Positions 44,901-49,019 of a stretch of 64,000 nt of DNA are shown one piece after another. Location: positions 345,776,875 to 345,840,874 of the forward strand of contig JAVHZZ010000003.1 of the NCBI GenBank assembly GCA_036250195.1. Direction: 5' to 3'. The notes under the pieces are model-generated. The model was given only the letters and a program-made list of their open reading frames with translations. It did not search any database and had not been told where the DNA came from. The DNA comes from Mixophyes australis (taxonomy: Eukaryota; Chordata; Amphibia; Anura; Limnodynastidae). The position numbers and the translations under genes were made by a program. How positions within the stretch are numbered: position 1 is the first letter of the stretch; each line of letters starts with the position of its first letter.

Positions 44901-47060
44901 ATCTGCATTTTAAGCAAACATTATAAAGAGGGAGCACTGCATTTAGGATGTAATGTTTATATATTTAGGGTGTTTTTGCACAAACTTTTCACTAAGTTAA
45001 GCTTTCTAAATAAGTCATTTTTGTGTGTTTTTGGGTTTCGTTGATGCTTTTGTCTCTGTGAAAAATGAAAGGCCGTCAGTACCAGTGGTGGAAGTGGGGG
45101 GTGTGTACGGTGGTATTCCGTACTTCCTTCATCGTAAAATTATAAAATTCCATTCACTTACATTCCCATTACATTTTCCATACTGCTAAATCTACATTTC
45201 CACTTCAGCCACTGGTCAGTACTGTAATTAATTGTTACATTTGTGTTGACAAGACTTCAGAGTTGAAGATGCTCCATTGGCTGAAATCATCAGCGACTCC
45301 ACCGAGCGAAACAACCTGATCATGGGCTTAGTGCTGGGGTTCGGAATACCGCTTCTCCTGCTCTTATTAATATTTATCTACTGCCTCTGTTTCAAGAAAA
45401 AAAGTGGAGAAGCCATGTAAGTTCTCATCCAAGGTGAAATAAGATGCTTGTTAATAGCACAATGTTTGCAGTAATTTAATATTTAGATTCCCCTTGAGTT
45501 TGTAATTTTGCTGAGCACTCTGTTCTTCGATTCATGTGACTCAGGGAGCGTTCAAACCTTTTATTTGCGTTTTTGACATTTACAAGATTTTTGGCAGAGA
45601 AAACATGTAAAAAGTGCATAGAAAATTTAGACAAATAAAGAGTCCATTGTCCGTTCCCAATGACATCTTAAACTTTGAACTCAGTGTTTAACGTATTAGA
45701 AGGCAGCAGGTCCTACATCTCATGCATTAACGCGTGACCAGTACTATAGACTGTGTTGCTGAGACGCTACCCATGGAAAGTGAATTAAAAACACCCAAAA
45801 TGTATTTTTTTCAGAAGACTCCTGCTTGGAGCTGGCCACTGACAATTATAGGAATTGTTTGGGCAGATCAAGGCATGTCTATTATGGCCATATTGTGAAA
45901 CATATAGCAAAATGATCCCAAAGCAGTGGCGGATCCAGGGGGGGTGAACGGGGCAATCGCCCCCCCTAGGAGGGACTTGCTGCTGACGGCTGCACAGTAT
46001 GTGCAGGTCCGTTCGGCAGTGACAGTGTGCTGCCCCCCCTAAATCGCCCCGGGTATAATAATTATCTAGATCCGCCCCTGTCCCAAAGCAACCTTTGGGT
46101 TCAATAAAGGAAATATTTTACTTAAGTTATAGGAGTGTTTTAATTGTTGATGTTACTCTTATATTTTTAGGTAGGTTTGATTTCCCACCACACATTGCCC
46201 TAAGGGTCATTACTCGTAATAATAATAGTATCTAACAATGTTTTCTCCTTACAGTCATAATAATAATAGTAATTATGATGAGAATGATCTCTATTTCCTG
46301 CATAGATTTCATTCCTTATTTGTCTTAGATTAGACTCAGTCCAACAGTCAATGACAGGGTGATATACTTAGATATCACATAGATCAACCACTAACTCATT
46401 TCCAGTACTAGCCATTGTAGTTGGCTGCCATAACAGTTTAGGCTCTAGGCCAGTGTTGCTAACCTGTGACACTCCAGGTGTTGTGAAACTACAAGTCCCA
46501 GCATACTCTTCCAGCAATGAGCTGCTATATATTGGCAAAGCATGCTGGGACTTGTAATTTCACAACACCTAGCGGTAAATGTTTCGAGCTGAGAGTTTTC
46601 CAGCGGGTTTGGAAAACCAATCAGATTCTACCTATCATTTATTTAGTACATTCTACAAAATGACAGCTAGAATCTGATTGGTTGCTATGGGCAACATCTC
46701 CACTTTTCAAACCCGCCGGAAAACACTCAGCTTGATACATTTACCCCCTGGAGTGTCACAGGTTAGACAACACTGCTCTAGGCCCTTGCCTTGGTTGCCT
46801 AGTGAATAATTTGGATTTGTTTCTGTATTTGTGTAACATCATTCATTAGGAAATGATCCACAGTAGAATACATAACAGATCCAGAGAAAATAATTCAAGA
46901 CATTAAGCAGCTCAGTAAATTCTTATGTTTCCTTTCCAGCATCGCTTCTGCACCAGACGAAAGTCTCGTCCGGAATATAAGCACCTGTAGAAATCAGTCC
47001 TACTCAGATTCACCTATGTTCTACAAGGTCCACTTTGCTCTTCCAAGTCAACAGGCATAA
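793..47060 (+). CDS. MUC4-like EGF/NIDO/AMOP/VWD transmembrane glycoprotein gene, 5'-partial, 20 exons
   Basis: Joined exons: 793-2505, 3469-3602, 4881-5048, 5428-5607, 7001-7607, 12224-12438, 12522-12597, 15381-15668, 17863-18108, 19733-19885, 24766-25016, 26793-26985, 28124-28243, 30119-30235, 36535-36555, 37924-38036, 39049-39232, 41767-41892, 45254-45416, 46940-47060. They give 5189 nt in one continuous frame, 1728 residues plus stop; residue 1 here is the Ile codon at 795. Order: 14 cbEGF (1-570), NIDO (about 572-790), AMOP (about 805-925), VWD (934-1127), cadherin-like (1209-1320), EGF modules (1320-1487), SEA-like (1494-1593), cbEGF (1593-1635), TM (1656-1681), cytoplasmic tail. NIDO-AMOP-VWD-EGF-TM is the MUC4 order, so a cell-surface mucin-like role on epithelium is inferred. 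Orthology to MUC4 is not proven; a frog-expanded MUC4-like paralogue is equally possible. Signal peptide and promoter lie upstream of the window. Confidence 0.88.
2506..3468. other. intron 1
   Basis: It contains an interspersed repeat at about 2660-3018, bounded by CAGGGGTGGAACTATAG at the left and TTTGCTATGGGATCCCTG at the right. Its inner part (2783-2900) is shared with copies at 50277-50720 and 58775-59040. The rest is AT-rich with no recognisable element. Confidence 0.6.
2660..3018 (+). repeat. interspersed repeat sharing a core with two downstream copies
   Basis: The core from 2783 to 2905 includes AGAGTTGGAGAGCAGCCAAG, then CACGCCCCCATGCATGCTGG and GGTGGCGTGGTGTGGAA. It is nearly the same at 58930-59040 (+) and, inverted, at 50315-50560. 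The ends look like imperfect inverted repeats of a DNA transposon derivative. I found no clean target duplication. Confidence 0.6.
3469..3602 (+). CDS. exon 2: start of NIDO domain
   Basis: The acceptor follows a pyrimidine tract and TTCAACAG; the donor is GTAAGT at 3603. Entry is phase 1 and exit is phase 0. The exon encodes residues 571-615. It begins with E-N-L-L-Y-P-F-G, the characteristic opening of NIDO (extracellular nidogen-like) domains, and ends in G-Q-T-Y-H-K-I-Y, which runs into the next exon. Confidence 0.9.
3603..4880. other. intron 2
   Basis: It holds an AT run (3641-3665) and a tRNA-headed SINE copy in reverse orientation (4334-4626). The remainder is AT-rich unique-looking sequence. 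Confidence 0.6.
4334..4626 (-). repeat. tRNA-derived SINE, full-length copy, reverse
   Basis: Reverse copy of the SINE best seen at 10972-11298: ATC-rich tail at the left, 'AGCGCTGTACAGAGAACTCA' body, and a tRNA-like head at the right (A-box complement near 4610). Confidence 0.8.
4881..5048 (+). CDS. exon 3: NIDO domain, middle
   Basis: The acceptor is TCAATTTCAG; the donor at 5049 is GTTTGT. The exon is 56 codons, phase 0 to phase 0, residues 616-671. It begins F-S-D-N-G-L-V-Q-F, matching the S-x-N-G-x-[IL]-x-F strand of NIDO domains. It also contains A-V-F-W-D-D-A-D-L, matching the 'FWaDvD' element. Confidence 0.92.
5049..5427. other. intron 3
   Basis: 379 bp of AT-rich sequence with homopolymer runs; no repeat or element recognised. 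Confidence 0.6.
5428..5607 (+). CDS. exon 4: NIDO domain, W-I-L-K-I-T-W-D segment
   Basis: A long T tract precedes CGTTTAG; the donor is GTAAAA at 5608. The exon is 60 codons, phase 0 to phase 0, residues 672-731. It contains [12 protein letters not shown], the NIDO 'atWilvvTWdrV' strand. Four N-x-T/S-like positions suggest glycosylation. Confidence 0.92.
6325..6432. mobile_element. palindromic MITE family A, half copy
   Basis: Contains only the right half of the family hairpin: GCTGTCATTTTGTAGAATG through CTGATTGGTTGCTATAGGCA to CCCGCAGTTTAGTAAAT. See 17448-17623 for a full copy. Confidence 0.75.
6727..6894. mobile_element. hAT-type MITE (family 'GTAACTAGG'), 8-bp TSD
   Basis: The inverted termini read GGCTGTAACTAGG and CCTAGTTACGGCTC. 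Flanking direct repeats CCTTAATG at 6719-6726 and 6895-6902 are exact. Related copies lie at 32828-32975 and 62514-62679, each with its own 8-bp duplication. Confidence 0.85.
7001..7607 (+). CDS. exon 5: end of NIDO plus AMOP domain
   Basis: The acceptor is CTACATATAG; the donor is GTGGGT at 7608. Entry is phase 0 and exit is phase 1; residues 732-933. It opens [12 protein letters not shown] and continues with L-I-G-Y-T-N-G, closing the NIDO fold. Residues about 805-925 form an AMOP domain: C830-W, W843, then P-S-C-P-C at 850-852, followed by further cysteines and a tyrosine-rich end. AMOP is an extracellular module shared by MUC4, SUSD2 and isthmins. At 607 bp this is the second largest exon. 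Confidence 0.92.
7986..8734. repeat. (TATC)n array with higher-order repeat
   Basis: A tetranucleotide array is interrupted in a regular way. The block 'CCATTCATCGATCTATCTAC', then 'CTATCTCATAGCTATC', then a variable TATC run and 'ACCTATAACATATC', recurs about six times with a period of roughly 110-130 bp. The long open frame across it (I/Y/L/S only) is a product of the 4-bp repeat and is not a gene. Confidence 0.95.
10972..11298 (+). repeat. tRNA-derived SINE, full-length reference copy
   Basis: The head carries a Pol III A-box-like TGGCTTAGTGG at 10982-10992 and a B-box-like GTTCAATTCC at 11027-11036. A body common to all copies follows, with the end 'CAGCGCTGTGGAATTAGTGGC' region and a GAT-repeat tail. 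Six copies are seen in this window: 4334, 10972, 16260, 20080, 20869 and 42441. Confidence 0.85.
11611..11787. mobile_element. palindromic MITE family A, full copy
   Basis: Arms of about 80 bp face each other: GGTTTGGAAAAGTGGAGATA ... AACCAATCAGATTCTAGC, mirrored by AGCTAGAATCTGATTGGTTG ... CTCCACTTTTTCAAACCC. Confidence 0.9.
12224..12438 (+). CDS. exon 6: start of VWD domain
   Basis: The acceptor is CAACAACAG; the donor is GTACGT at 12439. Entry is phase 1 and exit is phase 0; residues 934-1005. It contains [16 protein letters not shown], the hallmark opening of the von Willebrand type D domain in the MUC4/SUSD2 group. The preceding GDPH-type position reads G-T-L-H (938-941), so the Asp-Pro bond of the family's autocleavage site is absent. 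Confidence 0.93.
12522..12597 (+). CDS. exon 7: VWD domain, short strand exon
   Basis: The acceptor is TTCTTTTGCAG. The exon encodes residues 1006-1030, V-E-W-R-I-S-D through D-D-K-Q-L-E-F. This corresponds to the MUC4 VWD stretch containing 'VQW..' and 'DNQTVTF'. The preceding intron is only 83 bp. The donor at 12598 (GTCTGC) is weak, but the phase (1) joins correctly to exon 8. Confidence 0.82.
12777..13177. mobile_element. hAT-type MITE (termini CAGGGCCGGATTAA), 8-bp TSD
   Basis: The termini are CAGGGCCGGATTAAGGG and the inverse TTAATCCGGCCCTG. The target duplication GCCCAGAC is exact at 12769-12776 and 13178-13185. The interior is GC-rich and palindromic around GTGAGACTCACGAGATCTCC. No transposase is encoded. 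Confidence 0.92.
13206..13392. mobile_element. short MITE with TCTCACAACTGTCCCG terminus
   Basis: Left end CATATCTCACAACTGTCCCG; right end AATGTTGGGAGGTATGG, imperfectly inverted. Fragments with similar words occur at 38440-38560 and 42050-42300. Boundaries are approximate. Confidence 0.55.
14897..15073. mobile_element. palindromic MITE family A, variant copy
   Basis: Same core arms (CCAATCAGATTCTAGCTATC / GATAACTAGAATCTGATTGG) with altered outer ends (AGATTTACTGAAGCTTC ... GAAACTTTAGTATATC). Confidence 0.85.
15381..15668 (+). CDS. exon 8: VWD domain, core
   Basis: The acceptor is ATTCTTTTGCAG; the donor is GTAAGT at 15669. Phase 1 to phase 1; residues 1031-1126. It includes [15 protein letters not shown] and then [13 protein letters not shown]. 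These match the VWD 'GLLGvwn..peDDF..pnG..' and 'fhFGmtW' elements. The final Trp codon is split across the intron. Confidence 0.93.
16260..16445 (-). repeat. tRNA-derived SINE, truncated, reverse
   Basis: Matches the SINE body from 'CCCAATTGGGGCTTACAGTC' to 'GAGGACATACAAACTCCTCAC'. The tRNA head and the tail are missing. Confidence 0.75.
16637..16809. mobile_element. palindromic MITE family A, variant copy
   Basis: Arms TAGCAACCAATCAGATTCTA and TGTCTGATTGGTTGCTAGG, with outer ends like those of the 14897 copy. Confidence 0.85.
17448..17623. mobile_element. palindromic MITE family A, full copy with TTA target site
   Basis: Near-perfect hairpin. Termini GGGGTAAATTTACTAAACTG and GCAGTTTAGTAAATATACTCC are flanked by TTA on both sides (17445-17447 and 17624-17626), as expected for PIF/Harbinger-type insertion. 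Confidence 0.88.
17863..18108 (+). CDS. exon 9: VWD tail
   Basis: The acceptor is TTTTTCTCACAG; the donor is GTAAGT at 18109. Phase 1 to phase 1; residues 1127-1208. It completes the split Trp and contains [13 protein letters not shown], equivalent to the MUC4 segment 'nCdgdssCiyDtl'. It ends L-V-N-L-Y. Confidence 0.9.
18109..19732. other. intron 9
   Basis: 1.6 kb, no element classified. A short segment near 18540-18640 with TGGGGGGCAAAATCGAAAAA and GCCCCCCAACTCAGCCCGCCC may be an old MITE. Confidence 0.5.
19733..19885 (+). CDS. exon 10: cadherin-like (Ig-fold) segment
   Basis: The acceptor is CTTTCCATTCAG; the donor is GTAAGT at 19886. Phase 1 to phase 1; residues 1209-1259. It has a beta-strand pattern with [11 protein letters not shown], typical of cadherin/dystroglycan-type repeats, and P-P-G-A near the end. 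MUC4 has an equivalent region between VWD and its EGF modules. Confidence 0.88.
20080..20301 (+). repeat. tRNA-derived SINE, 5'-truncated
   Basis: Starts within the body (CCGAAAACATACTGGTAGG), includes an expanded GTCT/GT run (20128-20190) and ends with an AAT-repeat tail. Confidence 0.8.
20869..21060 (+). repeat. tRNA-derived SINE, 5'-truncated, inserted in fold-back arm
   Basis: SINE body from CCAAAAACATACTGGTAGGT to a GAT-repeat tail, flanked by TATATA on each side. The mirror arm (about 21840-21870) lacks it, which shows it inserted after the inverted repeat formed. Confidence 0.82.
21214..21380. mobile_element. palindromic MITE family A, variant termini, in fold-back centre
   Basis: Outer arms GAGAGTTTTCCGGCGGGTTT and AAACCCGCCGGAAAACTCTC are perfectly inverted; the core is as in other family A copies. 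The same termini recur in the nested copy at 46572. Confidence 0.88.
22372..22545. mobile_element. palindromic MITE family A, full copy
   Basis: Typical hairpin with GGGCCAGATTTACTAAACTG and CATCTTAGTAAATCTAGCCC ends. TAA flanks each side. Confidence 0.88.
22797..23225. mobile_element. hAT-type MITE (termini CAGGGCC), 8-bp TSD
   Basis: Exact duplication CCTACCAT at 22789-22796 and 23226-23233. The interior is a GC-rich palindrome with long arms (CCAGGATCCGATCGCAGGGG mirrored by CCCCTGCGATCGGATCCTGG). Non-coding despite open frames on both strands. Confidence 0.92.
24766..25016 (+). CDS. exon 11: end of cadherin-like segment plus first half of an EGF module
   Basis: The donor is GTAAAT at 25017. 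Entry is phase 1 and exit is phase 0; residues 1260-1343. It contains G-Q-F-T-W-T-V, a cadherin-like closing strand, and then [12 protein letters not shown], the first half of an EGF. I chose the acceptor ending GGCTCAG (24765) because it follows a pyrimidine tract and fits the phase. An acceptor about 40 bp upstream, inside GCATAGTAGG, also fits the phase. Using the CAG at 24774 would create an immediate stop, so it is excluded. Confidence 0.8.
25017..26792. other. intron 11
   Basis: From about 25390 to 26130 the sequence has the look of an old, widely dispersed repeat that I cannot name. A family A MITE lies at 26513-26686. No exon seen. Confidence 0.5.
26513..26686. mobile_element. palindromic MITE family A, full copy
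   Basis: Ends GGGGGTAAATTGATCAAGCT and AGCTTGGTAAATTTACCCCC, with the standard family core. Confidence 0.88.
26793..26985 (+). CDS. exon 12: EGF second half plus MUC4-type Cys-rich module
   Basis: The acceptor is CTGTTTTCTCAG; the donor is GTGAGT at 26986. Entry is phase 0 and exit is phase 1; residues 1344-1407. It opens [15 protein letters not shown], closing the EGF begun in exon 11. Then comes [12 protein letters not shown], closely parallel to human MUC4 'ACEEPCFPSVHC', and C-G-V-C-P-T-G-T. This is one of the best single indicators of MUC4 relationship. Confidence 0.92.
26986..28123. other. intron 12
   Basis: Contains a family A MITE (27103-27262). The rest is AT-rich with no element recognised. 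Confidence 0.55.
27103..27262. mobile_element. palindromic MITE family A, diverged copy with TTA target site
   Basis: One arm has lost about 15 bp near the outer end (ACTGAAGTGAAGATG); TTA flanks both ends. Confidence 0.83.
28124..28243 (+). CDS. exon 13: EGF module
   Basis: The acceptor is TTTACCTCCAG; the donor is GTATGT at 28244. Phase 1 to phase 1, 40 codons, residues 1408-1447. It contains C-H-E-N-A-D-C-V and [14 protein letters not shown], a complete EGF. It lacks the D-x-D-E calcium-binding opening. Confidence 0.93.
28244..30118. other. intron 13
   Basis: A candidate palindromic MITE lies at 28806-29018. The rest is unclassified, with a possible second degenerate MITE at 29040-29260 (CCGGAATGTCAAATTTCGGG, TCCTCCCGGATTCC). 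Confidence 0.5.
28806..29018. mobile_element. candidate palindromic MITE
   Basis: Left terminus GGGAGATTCATTTCAACACG and right terminus CACTGATTCTCTCCC are loosely inverted, with internal mirrored words such as GGAATCTCTGC / GCGGAGATTCC. Boundaries approximate. Confidence 0.45.
30119..30235 (+). CDS. exon 14: calcium-binding EGF module
   Basis: The acceptor is CCCTATTCTAG; the donor is GTAAGT at 30236. Phase 1 to phase 1, residues 1448-1486. It opens D-I-N-E-C and contains [12 protein letters not shown], a cbEGF with a hydroxylation-type motif. It is a conventional single-domain exon, in contrast to exon 1. Confidence 0.93.
32828..32975. mobile_element. hAT-type MITE (family 'GTAACTAGG'), reverse copy, 8-bp TSD
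   Basis: Termini CAGAGCCGTAACTTAG and CTAGTTACGGCCCTG, with exact flanking TGATGAGC at 32820-32827 and 32976-32983. Confidence 0.88.
35018..35303. mobile_element. GC-rich fold-back MITE
   Basis: Long mirrored arms: CCTATACAGCAGCCGCGGCG against CGCCGCGGCTGCTGTATAGG, and GAAGCGTCCGCGGCGGTGCT against AGCACCGCCGCGGACGCTTC. Termini CAGGGGCGAACTG and GTGCGCCACTG are hAT-like. Only CATTC (5 bp) is shared by the flanks. Confidence 0.8.
36535..36555 (+). CDS. exon 15: 21-bp microexon, linker G-D-S-T-N-P-P
   Basis: The acceptor follows TTCTCTCTTTATAG and the donor is GTATGA at 36556. Phase 1 to phase 1, so including or skipping it keeps frame. It encodes a short Ser/Thr/Pro linker between the cbEGF and the SEA-like module. 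Support is the strong acceptor, the phase fit and linker-like composition. It has no homology of its own, so transcript data would decide it. Confidence 0.6.
36556..37923. other. intron 15
   Basis: Contains a palindromic MITE with CCCATACTT termini (36641-36965). The rest has no element recognised. Confidence 0.55.
36641..36965. mobile_element. palindromic MITE family B (termini CCCATACTTACCAACT), TTA target site
   Basis: Left CCCATACTTACCAACT is mirrored by AGTTGGCAAGTATGGG. The interior is rich in CCGGGAG words and includes the perfect inverted pair TTCACTAGGAAGTGGG / CACTTCCTAGTGAA. TTA flanks both sides. A second copy is at 48702-49019. Confidence 0.85.
37924..38036 (+). CDS. exon 16: first half of SEA-like module
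   Basis: The acceptor is TTTTATTTATAG; the donor is GTAAGT at 38037. Entry is phase 1 and exit is phase 0; residues 1494-1531. It has [12 protein letters not shown], then [12 protein letters not shown], resembling the opening strand and first helix of SEA domains. Three N-x-T/S sequons are present. Confidence 0.85.
38037..39048. other. intron 16
   Basis: Contains a short MITE fragment (38445-38570), a duplicated word ATACATACAGCAGGGGGTA (about 38750-38785) and an AT run (38866-38899). Confidence 0.5.
38866..38899. repeat. (AT)n microsatellite
   Basis: About 17 AT units. Confidence 0.95.
39049..39232 (+). CDS. exon 17: second half of SEA-like module
   Basis: The acceptor is CTTCTTTAACACAG; the donor is GTAATT at 39233. 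Entry is phase 0 and exit is phase 1; residues 1532-1592. It continues the helix with L-E-N-I-L-S-L-G-F and then [11 protein letters not shown]. The G-S at 1556-1557 occupies the place of the SEA autoproteolysis site (G/SVVV), but the hydrophobic run after Ser is not canonical. The module ends [12 protein letters not shown]. Confidence 0.85.
39233..41766. other. intron 17
   Basis: Mostly the 12-mer minisatellite (39497-40972). The flanking DNA is AT-rich with no element recognised. Confidence 0.6.
39497..40972. repeat. G-rich 12-mer minisatellite with about 600-bp higher-order repeat
   Basis: Units alternate between AGGTGCAGGGTT and AGGAGCAGGGTA with point variants. Because 12 is a multiple of 3, both strands stay open for hundreds of codons (350 on minus as L-H-L-T-L-L-L-T; 194 on plus as R-C-R-V-R-S). 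A larger block containing GCAGCATGGTAGAGTGCACG recurs at about 39988 and 40588. Many units contain GGGTTAGG, similar to telomeric DNA. Confidence 0.95.
41767..41892 (+). CDS. exon 18: juxtamembrane calcium-binding EGF
   Basis: The acceptor is TTTATATTTAG; the donor is GTAATG at 41893. Phase 1 to phase 1, 42 codons, residues 1593-1634. It opens D-V-N-E-C-A and contains [12 protein letters not shown]. It is the last extracellular domain before the membrane, as in MUC4, where an EGF precedes the TM. Confidence 0.93.
42441..42769 (-). repeat. tRNA-derived SINE, full-length, reverse
   Basis: ATC-repeat tail at the left, body, and tRNA-like head ending CCACTTAGCCACCGTGC at the right. Nearly the exact complement of the 10972 copy. 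Confidence 0.85.
44187..44589. mobile_element. hAT-type MITE (termini CAGGGCCGGTGC), 8-bp TSD
   Basis: Exact GATGCAGG at 44179-44186 and 44590-44597. The interior has a poly-C run and a central palindrome CCACTCACTGACACTAGTGAGTGG, longer than a simple hairpin loop, with mirrored arms GGAGACGGAGCAGAGAGGCG. Confidence 0.92.
45083..45214. mobile_element. hAT-type MITE just upstream of the TM exon, 8-bp TSD
   Basis: Termini CAGTGGTGGAAGTGG and CCACTTCAGCCACTG. Exact duplication GTCAGTAC at 45075-45082 and 45215-45222. A related fragment occurs at 5866-5986. It ends 39 bp before exon 19. Confidence 0.9.
45254..45416 (+). CDS. exon 19: juxtamembrane stalk and transmembrane helix
   Basis: The acceptor is TGTGTTGACAAG with a poor pyrimidine tract; the donor is GTAAGT at 45417. 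Entry is phase 1 and exit is phase 2; residues 1635-1688. Residues 1656-1681 are an uninterrupted hydrophobic helix containing G-L-V-L-G (a GxxxG packing motif) and a run of six Leu, followed by K-K-K as a stop-transfer signal. The other nearby AG (CTTCAG, 45260) would bring a stop in frame. A transposon insertion ends only 39 bp upstream of the exon. Confidence 0.92.
45924..46080. mobile_element. hAT-type MITE (termini CAGTGGCGGATCC), 8-bp TSD
   Basis: Termini CAGTGGCGGATCC and AGATCCGCCCCTG. Exact duplication TCCCAAAG at 45916-45923 and 46081-46088. Confidence 0.92.
46451..46775. mobile_element. hAT-type MITE (termini CAGTGTTG), 8-bp TSD, host of a nested MITE
   Basis: Termini CAGTGTTGCTAACCTGTGAC and the mirror ACAGGTTAGACAACACTG. 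Exact duplication CTCTAGGC at 46443-46450 and 46776-46783. Inner words ACTACAAGTCCCAGCAT and GCATGCTGGGACTTGTA are inverted. Confidence 0.92.
46572..46748. mobile_element. palindromic MITE family A nested in the 46451 element
   Basis: GAGAGTTTTCCAGCGGGTTT at the left and AAACCCGCCGGAAAACACTC at the right, with the family core between. It lies inside one arm of the host element, so it inserted later. Confidence 0.88.
46940..47060 (+). CDS. exon 20: cytoplasmic tail and stop codon
   Basis: The acceptor is TTTCCTTTCCAG; entry is phase 2. It encodes [14 protein letters not shown] and ends F-A-L-P-S-Q-Q-A, then TAA at 47058-47060. The tail is Ser-rich with two tyrosines (Q-S-Y-S, M-F-Y-K) that could be phosphorylated; no known signalling motif is obvious. 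Confidence 0.9.
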
Positions 47061-47735
47061 AGGTTAAAAGCTTTTAAAAGGCATAAAAGTTACAACTTCA
47101 AAGATACCCTATAATTTGTCTGTTTACTAAGGATAAAGAGCAGGTTTGCTCTAGAAATATACATGTATTACATAAGACCCAGCACCTACATAAAGTGGAG
47201 GTAGCCATTTTGTGGGCTTAATCAATAATCAGCTTATCAATTTACTAAGAACTGTGCCTCATTCATCAGCGTTGTCACAATAGCCGCACACTCTTTTAGT
47301 AATCACACACCTAATACTCCTGAGAATGGCATGTGCAGTAATGTAATATACACATGATATATAGGAGCAACGTATTGTTTAAGTAGCATTAGTACTTCCT
47401 TTGAACTCATGTCCTTGTTTGGAAAACCAGAAAACAATGTAACATTTCATAATAACACAAGCTCTCTATACACTTTGATTGAGGCAGTAAAATGAGTCAA
47501 CAGAGGGAACATTAGCAGTATAATGAAATATCTCAGTCCACTAAACCCCGCTAAATATAAAATAAAATAGCACGTTGAATGCACTGTAAACTCTACACTG
47601 TATTAATTTTGATGAATGCATAAAAGTACTTCAATTATTTAATTATCTTTTATGTTCCTACTCCTTGATGCAAAGTTTGAATGCATTGGGAGCAAATACT
47701 ATGCAATATATTAATAAAACAATCATTGGTTCACA
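47061..47735 (+). other. 3' UTR of the MUC4-like gene (end approximate)
   Basis: AT-rich non-coding sequence directly follows the stop. Canonical AATAAA signals occur at 47561-47566 and 47713-47718, so two transcript ends are possible. The end given is about 17 bp past the second signal and is an estimate. No repeats are recognised in it. Confidence 0.65.
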
Positions 47736-48420
47736 TTAAATATGTCTTTAATTTTTTTTACGATTTTGTGTGCAGATTATTTTTATATGGTAGCAGCGTT
47801 TGATGGAGTCTCCCTTATATATCTGAACCCTCGGATGAGACGCATCCTCCAGGGGCATTGGCTGTATACAAGAGCTGGCATCCACTAAAATCTGCAATTT
47901 AAATAATAAAAGTGTAGTGTTTTAATCAGGTCATTGTTTACTGCTGGACCTTCCATGGCAGCGGTTCATAAAATAGTGTCCAAAGTTCTGTATTACGCTA
48001 TAGACAAACATATTTCTTTATTCCTGCCTTCATCTGTAATTTAGTTTTATGTCAAAATGATATGACATGTCAGACTGTTGTTACCCATTATTCCATTATG
48101 ATACCCAGCTACTTCGCAGTTGTAAAAAGTTGGTAATAACTTTAACACTAGAGGGCGCTAACAGCTCTTGTAAAAAATATTTACATTCTGTACTATTTAT
48201 AAAATATTCAGACAGTTGGAAAATAAACTGTTACATTTACCAGTGTTAAAATATGCACAAATATGCATGTAGCCTAAATTATCTACACATCACATGAACA
48301 CTGGTGCTTGTAAATTGATTTAAACAAGGAACCCCTACAAATATCAGTGTATGTATTTGTCAGGGTCTTGGACAAACTCTATCTGAAGACAGGAATGATT
48401 ACATTAACTATACACACACT
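47736..48420. other. intergenic, nothing recognised
   Basis: AT-rich sequence after the gene. A further AATAAAAG lies near 47904. No exon or element seen. Confidence 0.5.
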
Positions 48421-48690
48421 CCAGAGAGAATGTTAGTACTCTGATATTTAATAAGCACTAGTGAGTTACTCAGCAGTCCGGAATCTAGAAGAGATTTTGG
48501 TACTCTGATATTATGAAATAAATAATAATCACTAGAACATTTCTTAGCAGTTAGGACTACCAAAAAGATGTTGGGACTCTAATATTTTAAAATAATTCAA
48601 TAACCACTATGAATGGGCATCAATCAGGACCACAGAAGCTGGCATTCTAATATTGGGAAAGAATTAGAGTGGAGTATTTGGGGAGTGTTG
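48420..48690. repeat. degenerate 60-75 bp tandem repeat, block 1
   Basis: About four units share the words ACTCTGATATT, AATAAGCACTAGTG, TCAGCAGTC and AGAGATTTTGG. The same unit continues in block 2 at 50985-51480. Confidence 0.75.
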
Positions 48691-48701
48691 CTCATGCATT
48701 A

Positions 48702-49019
48702 CCCATACTTGCCAACTCTCCCAGAATGTCCGTGAGACTCCTGGAATCCCGGTACGTCTCCCGGACTCCCAGGAGAGCAGGCAATTCTCCCGCATCCTTC
48801 CCACTTACTAGTGAAGTGGGCAGGATGGTAGCCTCAATGGCGCAATTCACCACAAATCGCATCATTTTGGCCCCGCCCTCATGACAAAACATTGATTTTT
48901 TTGCAGGGGGTGGGGCAAAATGAAGCGATTGTCAGTGCCCCGCCCCCTTATGCCCTTCCACCAGGCAACCTATCCAGCATCTCCCAGGACTCCACAACGA
49001 AATGTTGGCAAGTATGGTA
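48702..49019. mobile_element. palindromic MITE family B, second copy
   Basis: Termini CCCATACTTGCCAACTCTCC and TGTTGGCAAGTATGG, with TTA at both flanks. Inside are the CCGCCCTC and TTCACTAG words of the 36641 copy. Confidence 0.8.

Larger units (their letters stand above)
41893..45253. other. intron 18
   Basis: Contains a MITE-like fragment (42050-42300), a full SINE (42441-42769), a possible LINE-derived pyrimidine-rich fragment (about 44030-44160), and two hAT-type MITEs (44187-44589 and 45083-45214). The second lies just before exon 19. Confidence 0.6.
45417..46939. other. intron 19
   Basis: Contains a 157-bp hAT-type MITE (45924-46080) and a hAT-type MITE (46451-46775) that itself carries a family A MITE. 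Confidence 0.65.

Noticed and set aside
45260..45264. Acceptor CTTCAG for the transmembrane exon
   Set aside because: In phase 1 it reads into a stop before the hydrophobic helix; the AAG at 45251-45253 keeps the frame.
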